64,000 bases of DNA from Mesorhizobium sp. INR15 (lineage in GTDB: Bacteria > Pseudomonadota > Alphaproteobacteria > Rhizobiales > Rhizobiaceae). The stretch spans positions 6,582,001 through 6,646,000 of the forward strand of contig NZ_CP045496.1 in the NCBI RefSeq assembly GCF_015500075.1, written 5' to 3'. The position numbers were made by a program, and so were the translations under genes. How positions within the stretch are numbered: position 1 is the stretch's first letter; each line of letters opens with the position of its first letter. The notes beneath the pieces were generated by a model that worked only from the letters and a program-made list of their open reading frames with translations, ran no database searches and was not told the DNA's origin. This document shows positions 48,096 to 56,673 of the stretch, piece after piece.

Positions 48096-51000
48096 ATGAA
48101 CAGCAAGCGGTCCTACCTCGACACACTCAATGCCGGCAGGCAGCGCAAGCCGCAAACCACGCTTGAGCAGCTCAACCGCTCCCTGGAGACGCTGGAGCAG
48201 CGGCTGGGACGGACACGCGAGGATATGGCGGCGCGCCCTGAGCCGCGCCAATATGGTGCTGAACCACGCTATCCCGGCGCGGAACCGCGTTATCCCGGCG
48301 CCCAGCCCCAGAACCAGCAGCGCTGGTATGAGGATCCGCAGTCCGCGCAGCGCCCGAAAAGCCCGACGCCGGCCCCGGCCGCGTTCGACCAGAATTACCA
48401 GGCCATCGCCCGCGACATCGACCGCGTACGCGGCCAGGAAGACGGCGTCGCCATGGTCGGCAAGATCGCCGTTGAATTGCGCGGCATGCGCGAGGAACTG
48501 CGCCAGCAGATGACCGCCGGCCTGCAGCGCGAATTCGATGCACTGCGCGTCGATATCGACCGCGCCTTCCAGTCGAGCGCCAGATCGGGCGGCCAGGCTT
48601 CGGGTAAGGGCAGCGCTGAACTCGGCCTTGAATTCGAGCGGCTTTCCGGCGCCATCCAGACGCTGTCCGAAAAGAGCGACGACAGAAGCGTCAACATGCT
48701 GCGGCTTGAACTCGAGCAGGTCAAAGCCGCGCTCGACACATTGGCGCGCGAGGAGAGCGTGCAGAAGGTCGATCGCCGCTGGGATGATTTCGACCGCCGC
48801 TGGACGGCTTTCGAGGATCGCGTCGATGCCGACCACCGCAAGCGCTCGGACGACCCCGGCCTGGCAATGCTGACCGACCGGCTGGAGCAGATCAGCAATG
48901 CCGTCAACAACCTGCCGGAATCGTTGTCGCTGCGCTCGCTTGAGGAAAAGGTGCGTACGCTTGCCGGCGCTGTCGATCATTTCGCCAGCCAGCAGGACAA
49001 TCGCGGCAGCGACACACTCGGTATGATCGATGAGCGGCTGGACGAGATTTCGCGCGCCATCGTCGCCTCGACTGTCGCGGCGCAAGCCAATTCGTTTGAC
49101 CACGAAGCCTTCGAGCGAATCGAGAAGCGTATCGATTCGCTTGCCCAGCAGATCGAGGAAGTGGCGCATGATCGCCCGAGCAACGAGGTCATCGACCGGT
49201 TGAACATCATGTCGAGCCGCGTCGACGAACTCGCCGGCCGCGCCAATCTGCCCGAGCAGGCGATGGAACGCCTGGCCAGGCAGATCGCGTTGATTGCCGA
49301 CAAGATCGATCAGTCGCCTGCCATGCCCGACCCCGAATACATCTTCCAGGGGCTGGAGCAGCGCTTCGACGTGCTGTCCGGCATGATGGAACGCCGCCAG
49401 GGCGATGCCATGGAACAGGGCAACATGCTGTTTCGTGATCTGGAGCGCCGGCTGGACGAAGTGGCCGACAGGCTCGACCAGCGCAGCACGCCGCAGGTCG
49501 ACAGCGCAGGCATCATGGAAGCCATCGACGCCCGCTTCACGGCACTCGCCAAGCGCATGGAAACGCGCGTTCCCGACCCCGCCGGTGAGGCGGCGATCCG
49601 TGGCCTCGAAAGCCGGCTCGAAGACATTTCAAACCGCCTGGATACGTCGGCGGCGCAGGTTGCCGGCATCGACCCGGCGCTGATCCGCAGCCTGGAGGCA
49701 CAGGTCGCCGGCCTGTCCGACCATCTGTCCAAGCCTGGCGCACCGTTGCCGGAATTCGAGGATATCAGCCCACGCCTCAACGAAATCGAAAAGTCGCTGG
49801 CCGGTACCCGCGATTCGATCGTCGGCGCGGCGCGCGAAGCGGCAGAGAACGCCGTGCGCTCGATGGCCGGCTCCACCGCCAACACGGCCGCCGTTTCGGG
49901 CCTTGCCCAGGACCTGAAGACGCTCGAGACGCTGACACGCCGCTCGGACGAGCGCAATTCGAGAACCTTCGAGGCCATCCACGACACATTGCTCAAGATC
50001 GTCGACCGCCTGGGTTCGCTGGAAACCAGCGAGCCCGTGGAGGCGGTGAGCGAATTGGTGGACACGCGAACAGACGAGCCGAGGAGCAAACAGCGTTTGC
50101 GGTCCGCAAAGATCGCGGTCCAGGACGCACCGTCCCTGGATATCGACGAGCCAACGCCGCTGACAGGCGACATGGCCGACCTTGACGGCCGCGCCGCCGC
50201 AATCATGCGCAACGAACCGGCCATGCGCGGCGACCTGCGTACGCGTATTGACCCGGTGACGCGTACGCCTGCGGAAGCCGCTGCCGCCGCCGCCATGGCA
50301 GCCCTTGGTTCGGACACGATCGCCGAGAAAGGCGAACAGGCAGGCGGCCGGAAATCAATGTTCGGCGGCCTGGCACGCGCCTTCAGGGGCAGCAAGAAAG
50401 AAGCAATGCCGCCGCTAGCCGGCTCGACGCCGAGCGTCGACATGCCAAGCGTCGATCTCGATGAGCCGCTGGACCCGAAGATGGCCAACCGGCCGCTTGA
50501 GCCCGGCTCCGGCGCGCCCGACCTCAACGCCATCATGAAGCGGGTGCGTGACGAGCGTGGCCAGCCTGCCCCAGCCAGCGACACCGATGCCGCGAAATCG
50601 GACTTCATCGCTGCTGCCAGGCGTGCGGCGCAGGCTGCCGCCGCCGAGGCCGACGCGCTCAAGCGCCAGTCGACGATGAGCGGCCCGGTCAAGGCGCTGC
50701 GGATCGGCGACCTGCTGAAGGCGCGGCGCAAGCCGATCCTGATGGCGTCGACGGCAATCATTCTGGCGCTGGTCGGCATGCAGCTGGGCAAGGCGTTTTT
50801 CGTCGATCCCGTCGAAGTGGCAAGCAATGACGCGGCACCTATCGTCGCCGCGCAGCCAGTCAAGACCACCTCTGTCGACGCCGCCCCCAGCCAGCCGAAG
50901 ATGGACGCCCAGCCCGTGGCAACGGAAGAAGCGCCCGCCCGCTCCGTCAGGCAGGCCGCGTCTTCCGAACCAGTCAAGGACGACATGGCGGCGCAACCGG

Positions 51001-52136
51001 CCATGCCAACCGACACCGAAGCTTCAATGGATGCCGGGCCCGCGCCGGCTCCGCTGGTATCGGCCGTGCCGGTCGACCCGCTTGCCGCAACGCCTGTAGC
51101 AACCATCTCGGAGCCTCCGGCATCCACGTCCCAGGCTTCGATTGTACCGGCTCCTGCTGCTCCAATCGCGGCGGAGGCGGCGGATACCAATGCTGACTCG
51201 CAGCCAATTCCAGCCATGTCCAAGGACACCACCGGGGCTGTCCCGCCGGCTGCTGCCTCGACGGCGGGCGCCACGGCCAAGATCGATATCCCGGCCGATG
51301 CCGGCCCGGTCGCCTTGCGCGACGCAGCCGCGGGCGGCGACGCCAAGGCGCTGTTCGAGGTCGGTTCCCGCTACGCAGAGTCGCGCGGGGTCAAGGAAGA
51401 CTTGGCGGCGGCGGCCAAATGGTATGAGAAGGCAGCCGAGCTCGGCTTCGCGCCAGCCGAATACCGCATCGGCAATTTCTACGAGAAGGGCATTGGCGTC
51501 GCCCGCGACGTCAAGAAGGCGAAGACCTGGTACCAGCTCGCCGCCGAGCAGGGCAATGCCAGCGCCATGCACAATCTGGCCGTGCTGTTCGCGATGGCCG
51601 CCGACGGCGTGACCGACAATGAATCGGCCGCGCACTGGTTCCAGGCCGCCGCGGATCTCGGCGTCAAGGACAGCCAGTTCAATCTCGGCATCCTGGCTGC
51701 CAAGGGTGTCGGCATGAAGCAGAATCTCGAGGAATCCTACAAATGGTTCGCGCTCGTCGCCAAGACCGGCGACAAGGATGCGGCGGCCAAGCGCGACGAG
51801 ATCGCCAATGCGCTGCGCCCCGAACAGCTTGAGCGCGCCCGTGCCGCCACCGAGCTGTGGAAGGCCAAGCCACTCGATGCCGCCTCCAACTCCGCCGATA
51901 TTCCCGAATCCTGGCAGGAAGGCCAACCGCAGACGACCGCCAGCGTCGACATGAAAAAGGCCGTCCAGAACATCCAGCGCATTCTCAACAAGAACGGTTA
52001 CGACGCTGGTGGCGCCGACGGCATGATGGGCCAGAAAACCAAGACGGCGATCATGGCATTTCAGACCGACAACAAGCTGCCGGCGACCGGTACGGTCGAC
52101 GAAAAACTGATCAAGGCACTGCTGGCGCGCAAATAA
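48096..52136 (+). CDS. podJ: PodJ-like polar localisation protein
   Basis: This 1346-residue protein has the PodJ plan. The long coiled-coil-rich cytoplasmic part (about 1-700) begins 'MNSKRSYLDTLNAGRQRKPQ'. A transmembrane helix lies near residues 880-900 ('PILMASTAIILALVGMQLGK'). The periplasmic part holds a Pro/Ala-rich linker (about 905-1065), Sel1-like repeats (about 1068-1235, e.g. 'AAAKWYEKAAELGFAPAEYR') and a C-terminal peptidoglycan-binding domain (about 1286-1346, 'VQNIQRILNKNGYDAGGADG'). PodJ marks the new or old pole and recruits division and signalling proteins. Candidate CtrA sites precede the gene. Confidence 0.9.
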   Translation: MNSKRSYLDTLNAGRQRKPQTTLEQLNRSLETLEQRLGRTREDMAARPEPRQYGAEPRYPGAEPRYPGAQPQNQQRWYEDPQSAQRPKSPTPAPAAFDQNYQAIARDIDRVRGQEDGVAMVGKIAVELRGMREELRQQMTAGLQREFDALRVDIDRAFQSSARSGGQASGKGSAELGLEFERLSGAIQTLSEKSDDRSVNMLRLELEQVKAALDTLAREESVQKVDRRWDDFDRRWTAFEDRVDADHRKRSDDPGLAMLTDRLEQISNAVNNLPESLSLRSLEEKVRTLAGAVDHFASQQDNRGSDTLGMIDERLDEISRAIVASTVAAQANSFDHEAFERIEKRIDSLAQQIEEVAHDRPSNEVIDRLNIMSSRVDELAGRANLPEQAMERLARQIALIADKIDQSPAMPDPEYIFQGLEQRFDVLSGMMERRQGDAMEQGNMLFRDLERRLDEVADRLDQRSTPQVDSAGIMEAIDARFTALAKRMETRVPDPAGEAAIRGLESRLEDISNRLDTSAAQVAGIDPALIRSLEAQVAGLSDHLSKPGAPLPEFEDISPRLNEIEKSLAGTRDSIVGAAREAAENAVRSMAGSTANTAAVSGLAQDLKTLETLTRRSDERNSRTFEAIHDTLLKIVDRLGSLETSEPVEAVSELVDTRTDEPRSKQRLRSAKIAVQDAPSLDIDEPTPLTGDMADLDGRAAAIMRNEPAMRGDLRTRIDPVTRTPAEAAAAAAMAALGSDTIAEKGEQAGGRKSMFGGLARAFRGSKKEAMPPLAGSTPSVDMPSVDLDEPLDPKMANRPLEPGSGAPDLNAIMKRVRDERGQPAPASDTDAAKSDFIAAARRAAQAAAAEADALKRQSTMSGPVKALRIGDLLKARRKPILMASTAIILALVGMQLGKAFFVDPVEVASNDAAPIVAAQPVKTTSVDAAPSQPKMDAQPVATEEAPARSVRQAASSEPVKDDMAAQPAMPTDTEASMDAGPAPAPLVSAVPVDPLAATPVATISEPPASTSQASIVPAPAAPIAAEAADTNADSQPIPAMSKDTTGAVPPAAASTAGATAKIDIPADAGPVALRDAAAGGDAKALFEVGSRYAESRGVKEDLAAAAKWYEKAAELGFAPAEYRIGNFYEKGIGVARDVKKAKTWYQLAAEQGNASAMHNLAVLFAMAADGVTDNESAAHWFQAAADLGVKDSQFNLGILAAKGVGMKQNLEESYKWFALVAKTGDKDAAAKRDEIANALRPEQLERARAATELWKAKPLDAASNSADIPESWQEGQPQTTASVDMKKAVQNIQRILNKNGYDAGGADGMMGQKTKTAIMAFQTDNKLPATGTVDEKLIKALLARK

Positions 52137-52144
52137 CGGCGGAT

Positions 52145-52162
52145 GCGTCGTTTCCACGACGC
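52145..52162 (+). terminator. Weak hairpin after podJ
   Basis: GCGTCGT (52145-52151) pairs with ACGACGC (52156-52162) around TTCC, 8 nt after the podJ stop. Only CCTTG follows, so termination is likely inefficient. Confidence 0.45.
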
Positions 52163-52327
52163 CCTTGCCACACATTTGCCTGTTAACTGATTGAGATGTT
52201 TTTTGTTTCGGCGGCGCGGCGCGGTTTGACTTCGCCGTTCCGCCGGCGCAAGAACGTGATAGCTTTTCGGCGTGAAATGGCCGCAACGGTTGCATTCGTC
52301 GAGGGGCAAACTGGTCGAGACTGACGG

Positions 52328-53251
52328 GTGGGCATCTATCTCCCGATTGCGGAAATTTCCGTCAACGTCTTCGTGCTGCTGGCCATGGGCGCGGCGGTGG
52401 GCTTCCTGTCGGGCATGTTCGGCGTCGGCGGCGGCTTCCTCATCACACCGCTGCTGATCTTCTACAACATACCGCCGGCAATCGCCGTCGCCACCGGCGC
52501 CAACCAGGTCATCGCCTCGTCCTTCTCCGGTGCGCTGTCGCACATGAAGCGCGGTACACTCGACTTCAAGCTCGGCGGGGTGCTTCTGGCTGGCGGCATT
52601 GTCGGCTCCACGGGCGGCATATTCGTGTTCGGCTTCCTGAGGCGGCTCGGCCAGCTCGATCTGTTCATCTCGCTGCTCTACGTCGTGCTGCTCGGCACCG
52701 TCGGCGGGCTGATGCTGGTTGAAAGCGTCAACGCCTTGCGCGCCACCCGCAGCGGCGCCGCACCGGTGCTGAAGAAATCCGGCCAGCACAACTGGATCCA
52801 CCGCTTGCCGCTGAAGATGCGGTTCCGCGCCTCGAAACTGTTCGTCAGCGTCATCCCGGTGCTTGGCCTGGGCGCGGCGATCGGCTTCCTGTCGTCGATC
52901 ATGGGCGTCGGCGGCGGCTTCATCATGGTGCCGGCGCTGATCTACCTGCTGAAAGTGCCGACCAACGTCGTCATCGGCACATCGCTGTTCCAGATCATCT
53001 TCACCTCGGCCTATACGACGCTGGTCCACGCAACCACCAACCAGACGGTCGACGTCATGCTGGCCTTCCTGCTGATGGCCGGTGGCGTCGCCGGCGCGCA
53101 ATATGGCGCCAAGGCCGGCCAGAAACTGCGCGGCGAGCAGCTTCGGGCGCTGCTGGCGCTGCTGGTGCTGGCTGTGGCGATCAGGCTTGCCATCGACCTG
53201 TTCGTCACGCCGCCCAATCTATATTCGCTGTCCGGCGCGGGCCTGAACTGA
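52328..53251 (+). CDS. TauE/SafE-family exporter
   Basis: This 307-residue membrane protein with about 8 helices belongs to the TauE/SafE family of anion (sulfite, sulfoacetate) exporters. The internal repeat is seen in 'GFLSGMFGVGGGFLITPLLI' and 'GFLSSIMGVGGGFIMVPALI', the family hallmark. GTG 52328 is the start. The next gene begins within its stop codon (TGATG). A sulfite role would fit the SoeABC-like genes 3 kb away, but that linkage is only suggestive. Confidence 0.88.
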   Translation: MGIYLPIAEISVNVFVLLAMGAAVGFLSGMFGVGGGFLITPLLIFYNIPPAIAVATGANQVIASSFSGALSHMKRGTLDFKLGGVLLAGGIVGSTGGIFVFGFLRRLGQLDLFISLLYVVLLGTVGGLMLVESVNALRATRSGAAPVLKKSGQHNWIHRLPLKMRFRASKLFVSVIPVLGLGAAIGFLSSIMGVGGGFIMVPALIYLLKVPTNVVIGTSLFQIIFTSAYTTLVHATTNQTVDVMLAFLLMAGGVAGAQYGAKAGQKLRGEQLRALLALLVLAVAIRLAIDLFVTPPNLYSLSGAGLN

Positions 53252-54042
53252 TGTCTGGCTTGAGCGCGCTCAAGGCCGCAATACTCCTTTCGCTGATTGT
53301 GGCCGCCGCACCGGCAAAGGCACAGACGCCGCCAACGGAAGGCATCCAGATCGGCCTTTCCACCGACAATGTCTCGATCACAGCCGGTTTTTCCGGCGCC
53401 GATCTCACCATCTTCGGCTCACTGGAAAACCCCGACCCGCTTGTCGCACGCCAGGGGCGCTACGATGTCATCGTCGTGCTCGAGGGTCCGCCGAAGCCGG
53501 TGGTGGTGCGCCGCAAGGACAGGGTACTTGGCGTCTGGGTCAATCTGGAATCGGAGACCTTCGAGAACGTGCCGGTCTCCTATTCGGTGGCGACAACGCG
53601 GCCGCTACAGGACATCACCGAACCAAACAGCTACAAGCAACTGTCGCTTGGCGCCTCCAACCTCTATATGCAGCCCGCCGATGCCGGCGACAGCCCGGCG
53701 ACGATCGAGGAATTCACGGCGGCATTGCGTGAGCGCAAGGCCGGGACCGGCCTCTACAGCGAGAACGTCGGCGGCGTGCAGTTCCTGTCGCAGAACCTGT
53801 TTCGCGCCACGGTCAGGCTGGCGCCGAATGTCCCGGTCGGCACCCACAAGGCACGCGCCTTCCTGTTCAAGAGCGGTCTGTTCATCAAAGAGAGCTCGGC
53901 CCAGCTGGAAATCCGCAAGTCCGGTTTCGAGCAATCGATCTTCCGTGTCGCCCACGACTATTCCTTCCTCTACGGCGTCTTTGCCATATCGCTGGCCATG
54001 GTGACCGGCTGGCTCGGAAGGCTGATCTTCCGCAGGGATTAG
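53251..54042 (+). CDS. TIGR02186-type membrane protein
   Basis: This 263-residue protein has a signal peptide (about 1-24, ending AKAQ), a beta-rich exported domain ('IQIGLSTDNVSITAGFSGAD', 'VVLEGPPKPVVVRRKDRVLG') and one C-terminal helix ('YSFLYGVFAISLAMVTGWLG'). It matches the conserved alphaproteobacterial family I know as TIGR02186, function unknown. It overlaps the TauE/SafE gene by one nucleotide, and this pairing recurs in relatives, suggesting a joint envelope role. Confidence 0.82.
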   Translation: MSGLSALKAAILLSLIVAAAPAKAQTPPTEGIQIGLSTDNVSITAGFSGADLTIFGSLENPDPLVARQGRYDVIVVLEGPPKPVVVRRKDRVLGVWVNLESETFENVPVSYSVATTRPLQDITEPNSYKQLSLGASNLYMQPADAGDSPATIEEFTAALRERKAGTGLYSENVGGVQFLSQNLFRATVRLAPNVPVGTHKARAFLFKSGLFIKESSAQLEIRKSGFEQSIFRVAHDYSFLYGVFAISLAMVTGWLGRLIFRRD

Positions 54043-54043
54043 A

Positions 54044-54066
54044 ACTTTTCCCGAAAAGTGGTTTCC
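54044..54066. repeat. RIME-like palindromic fragment
   Basis: ACTTTTC (54044-54050), CC, GAAAAGT (54053-54059) then GGTTTCC resembles the dispersed rhizobial intergenic mosaic elements with a TTTTC-GAAAA core. It lies directly after the TIGR02186-type gene. The rest of the gap to 54207 shows no gene. Confidence 0.5.
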
Positions 54067-54207
54067 CTTTGCGGGAGCATGCGGTAGACCGCGCTCCCCA
54101 GTCAGCAGAACAAACACTTCGTTCGGCAGAGCGATCCGGTCCGCCGGATAGCGATACGCCGCCGCGCGGCGCCAGCCCGGCCGCCAAGACATCTACAGGA
54201 TTCAGTC

Positions 54208-55464
54208 ATGCGACCAGCCTTCGCCGGCATCGACTTCGGCACTTCGAACTCCACCGTTGGCGTGGTCAGGAATGGCAAGCCGCACCTTGTCGCGCTGGAA
54301 GAGAACCATGTCACGCTGCCAAGCGCGGTGTTCTTCAATTTCGAGGACAACCATACGTATTTCGGGCGCCGCGCCATCGCCAACTATACGGACAGCGTCG
54401 AAGGCCGGCTGATGCGCTCGCTGAAAAGCGTGCTCGGCAGTTCGCTCGCCCACGAGAAGACGCGCATCAAGGCGCGCTCGATCGGCTTCATGGAGATCGT
54501 CGGCCTGTTCCTTGGCCATCTCAAGAAAAAGCTGGAGGAAGATGCCGGCGACACCGTCGAGACCGTGGTGCTCGGCCGCCCGGTGCAGTTCGTCGATGAC
54601 GATGCGGAGGCCGACGCGAATGCCCAGGGCGAGCTTGAGAAGGCGGCGCGTGCGCAAGGGTTCAAGCATATCGCCTTCCAGTTCGAGCCGATTGCCGCCG
54701 CGCTCGACTATGAGCAGAGGGTGACGCGCGAAGAACTGGCGCTGATCATCGATATGGGCGGCGGTACTTCTGACTTCTCGATCGTCCGCGTTTCGCCGCA
54801 GCGCGCCCAGTCGCTCGACCGCAAGGATGATATCCTGGCCAGCCGCGGCATCCATATCGGCGGCACCGACTTCGACCGGTTGCTGAGCATTGCCCATGTG
54901 ATGCCGCTGCTCGGCTACCTGACCCCGACCAAGGACGGCAAACGCAACCTGCCGGCCAGCTATTTCATCGATCTCGCGACATGGCAGCGCATCAATCTGG
55001 TTTACACCGCCAAGGCGATGACGCACCTGCGCCAGATCCGCTACGAGGCTGTGCGCGCGGACCTCGTCGACCGGTTCATCCATATCGTCGAGCACCGCTA
55101 CGGACATGCGCTGGCCGCGCTTGTCGAAAAGGCCAAGATCGAACTGACGGACGCCTTGTCGGCGCAAGTCGCGGTGGCGTTGCCGGAGGCCCGGTTCGCG
55201 GCCGAGATATCACGCGGCGGGCTCGATGCCACGATCGCCAGGGACATCGAGAAGGTCACGGCGACAGTCGGGCAGACCATCCGCGATGCTCAGTTGAAAC
55301 CATCCGACATCACGGCGGTGTTCCTGACCGGCGGCTCCACCGCGATCCCCTTGGCACGGCAGCAGATCCTGTCGCTGGTGCCGCAGGCATCCGTCATCGA
55401 GGGCGACATGTTCGGCTCGGTCGGGCTTGGCCTGGCACTCGACGCGCAGCGGAAGTTCGGTTGA
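54208..55464 (+). CDS. Short Hsp70-like protein (YegD-type)
   Basis: This 418-residue actin-fold ATPase is related to Hsp70, with 'AGIDFGTSNSTVGVV' (phosphate 1), 'LIIDMGGGTSDFSIVRV' (phosphate 2) and 'VFLTGGSTAIPLARQQI' (adenosine motif). It is much shorter than DnaK (about 640) and has no recognisable C-terminal substrate-binding domain, as in E. coli YegD. Function is unknown; a specialised chaperone or an ATP-driven assembly factor is possible. It is flanked by a small gap and a convergent LysR gene. Confidence 0.88.
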   Translation: MRPAFAGIDFGTSNSTVGVVRNGKPHLVALEENHVTLPSAVFFNFEDNHTYFGRRAIANYTDSVEGRLMRSLKSVLGSSLAHEKTRIKARSIGFMEIVGLFLGHLKKKLEEDAGDTVETVVLGRPVQFVDDDAEADANAQGELEKAARAQGFKHIAFQFEPIAAALDYEQRVTREELALIIDMGGGTSDFSIVRVSPQRAQSLDRKDDILASRGIHIGGTDFDRLLSIAHVMPLLGYLTPTKDGKRNLPASYFIDLATWQRINLVYTAKAMTHLRQIRYEAVRADLVDRFIHIVEHRYGHALAALVEKAKIELTDALSAQVAVALPEARFAAEISRGGLDATIARDIEKVTATVGQTIRDAQLKPSDITAVFLTGGSTAIPLARQQILSLVPQASVIEGDMFGSVGLGLALDAQRKFG

Positions 55465-55482
55465 TATCGCTTCGTGGCTGGC

Positions 55483-56391
55483 TCAAACAAGAGCGGCCAC
55501 CGTTTCATCCATGCTGGCGCCGAGATGGGCCTTGAGTGCCATCTGAGCCAGGCTCGCCTGGCGGTCACGATGGGTGATCATGGCGAAGTCGCGTTTGGGC
55601 AGGTCGATCGGCACCGACCGCAAGCTGCCCTCGGCGACGGCGCGCGCCACGACAAGTTCCGAGATGATGGTGGCGCCAGCGCCCGCCTCGACTGCCTGGC
55701 GAACCGCTTCATTGCTTGGCAGCACCAGGAAAATCTGTAGATCGGCGAGTGAAATCCCCTCGCCGCGCGCCAAGTCCTCCAGCACTTCGCGCGTGCCGGA
55801 ACCGCCTTCGCGGATGATCCAGCGCAACCCCTTGATGTCGGGACGGCCGGGTGACGGTTCGGCGATCTCCGGATGCGAACTGGCCACGACCAGCATCAGG
55901 CGGTCCAAATCAACCTTGGCACGGCGCAGAATATCGGATTCGGTGCGCCCCTCGACCAGGCCGAGATCCGCCGCGCCATCAAGAACATTGGCCTCGACCT
56001 GCCTGGTGTTGCCGATGGTGACACTCAGCCTGACGGCTGGATAGGCTTCGTGGAAGGAGGCCAGCCGGCGCGGCAGCCAATAGCTGGCGATGGTCTGGCT
56101 GGCGGCGATCGAGAGACTGCCGGTGACCGTCTGCGAGACATGCTCCAGCACATTGCGGGCGGCAGCTGCCCGCTCAAGCACGGCCTTGGCCTCGGGCAGG
56201 AACCGGTGCCCGGTCTGGGCAAGCTCGATGTTGCGGCCAACCCGGTTGAACAGATGCACGCCATGCTGCTGTTCGAGCGAACGAATGGCGGCCGATGCGG
56301 CCGACTGCGAAATGCCCAGCAGCTCCGCCGCCTTGGTCATGTGGCCGCGCTCGGCGACAGCGACGAAAATTCGCAATTGGTCGAGAGTCAT
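55483..56391 (-). CDS. LysR-family regulator divergent from the soeABC-like operon
   Basis: This protein of about 302 residues has a LysR winged helix ('MTLDQLRIFVAVAERGHMTK', then 'LLGISQSAASAAIRSLEQQH') and an effector domain with 'IREGGSGTREVLEDLARGEG'. It resembles the CysB/Cbl-like group that responds to sulfur compounds, and it is divergent from a predicted sulfite dehydrogenase operon, its likely target. ATG 56391 is chosen; the frame runs to 56409. A CAAT-atcg-ATTG dyad lies 16 bp upstream. Confidence 0.88.
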   Translation of the reverse strand: MTLDQLRIFVAVAERGHMTKAAELLGISQSAASAAIRSLEQQHGVHLFNRVGRNIELAQTGHRFLPEAKAVLERAAAARNVLEHVSQTVTGSLSIAASQTIASYWLPRRLASFHEAYPAVRLSVTIGNTRQVEANVLDGAADLGLVEGRTESDILRRAKVDLDRLMLVVASSHPEIAEPSPGRPDIKGLRWIIREGGSGTREVLEDLARGEGISLADLQIFLVLPSNEAVRQAVEAGAGATIISELVVARAVAEGSLRSVPIDLPKRDFAMITHRDRQASLAQMALKAHLGASMDETVAALV

Positions 56392-56406
56392 AAGCGTATT
56401 AAGAAC

Positions 56407-56418
56407 CAATATCGATTG
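56407..56418. promoter_or_regulatory. Dyad in the LysR-soe divergent region
   Basis: CAAT (56407-56410), ATCG, ATTG (56415-56418) form a short palindrome in the AT-rich 123-bp divergent region. It may be the LysR site for both promoters. A looser CTAA...TTAG dyad lies at 56461-56482. Confidence 0.35.
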
Positions 56419-56514
56419 AATTTACAAGAACAACTGATTAGACGCATCGATAGCTTTATTCTAAGTTTTTGATTGAAGTTAGAAAAAATTCGCCATCGGA
56501 TCGCAAGGGACGAC

Positions 56515-56673
56515 ATGATCGGGCGGTTCAAATCGTTGTTTGCGCATTGGACCCGCAGTCTGCGGCGGCAACTGGCTGGCGACCGCTATCATCCGGAAGA
56601 GCACTATATGCGCGGGCCCGGGCCGAAGACGAAAGCCAAGTCTTCCGGCAGCGCAAGCACCCTCAAGCGATGA
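56515..56673 (+). CDS. 52-residue basic microprotein coupled to the soeA-like gene
   Basis: This small protein starts at ATG 56515 (GGGA just upstream) and overlaps the next gene by ATGA. It is rich in Arg, Lys and His ('MIGRFKSLFAHWTRSLRRQL' at the N terminus) with an amphipathic, possibly membrane-proximal helix and a disordered C terminus. I do not recognise a family. Position first in the operon and translational coupling suggest an accessory role in maturation, membrane attachment or regulation of the molybdoenzyme. Confidence 0.6.
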   Translation: MIGRFKSLFAHWTRSLRRQLAGDRYHPEEHYMRGPGPKTKAKSSGSASTLKR

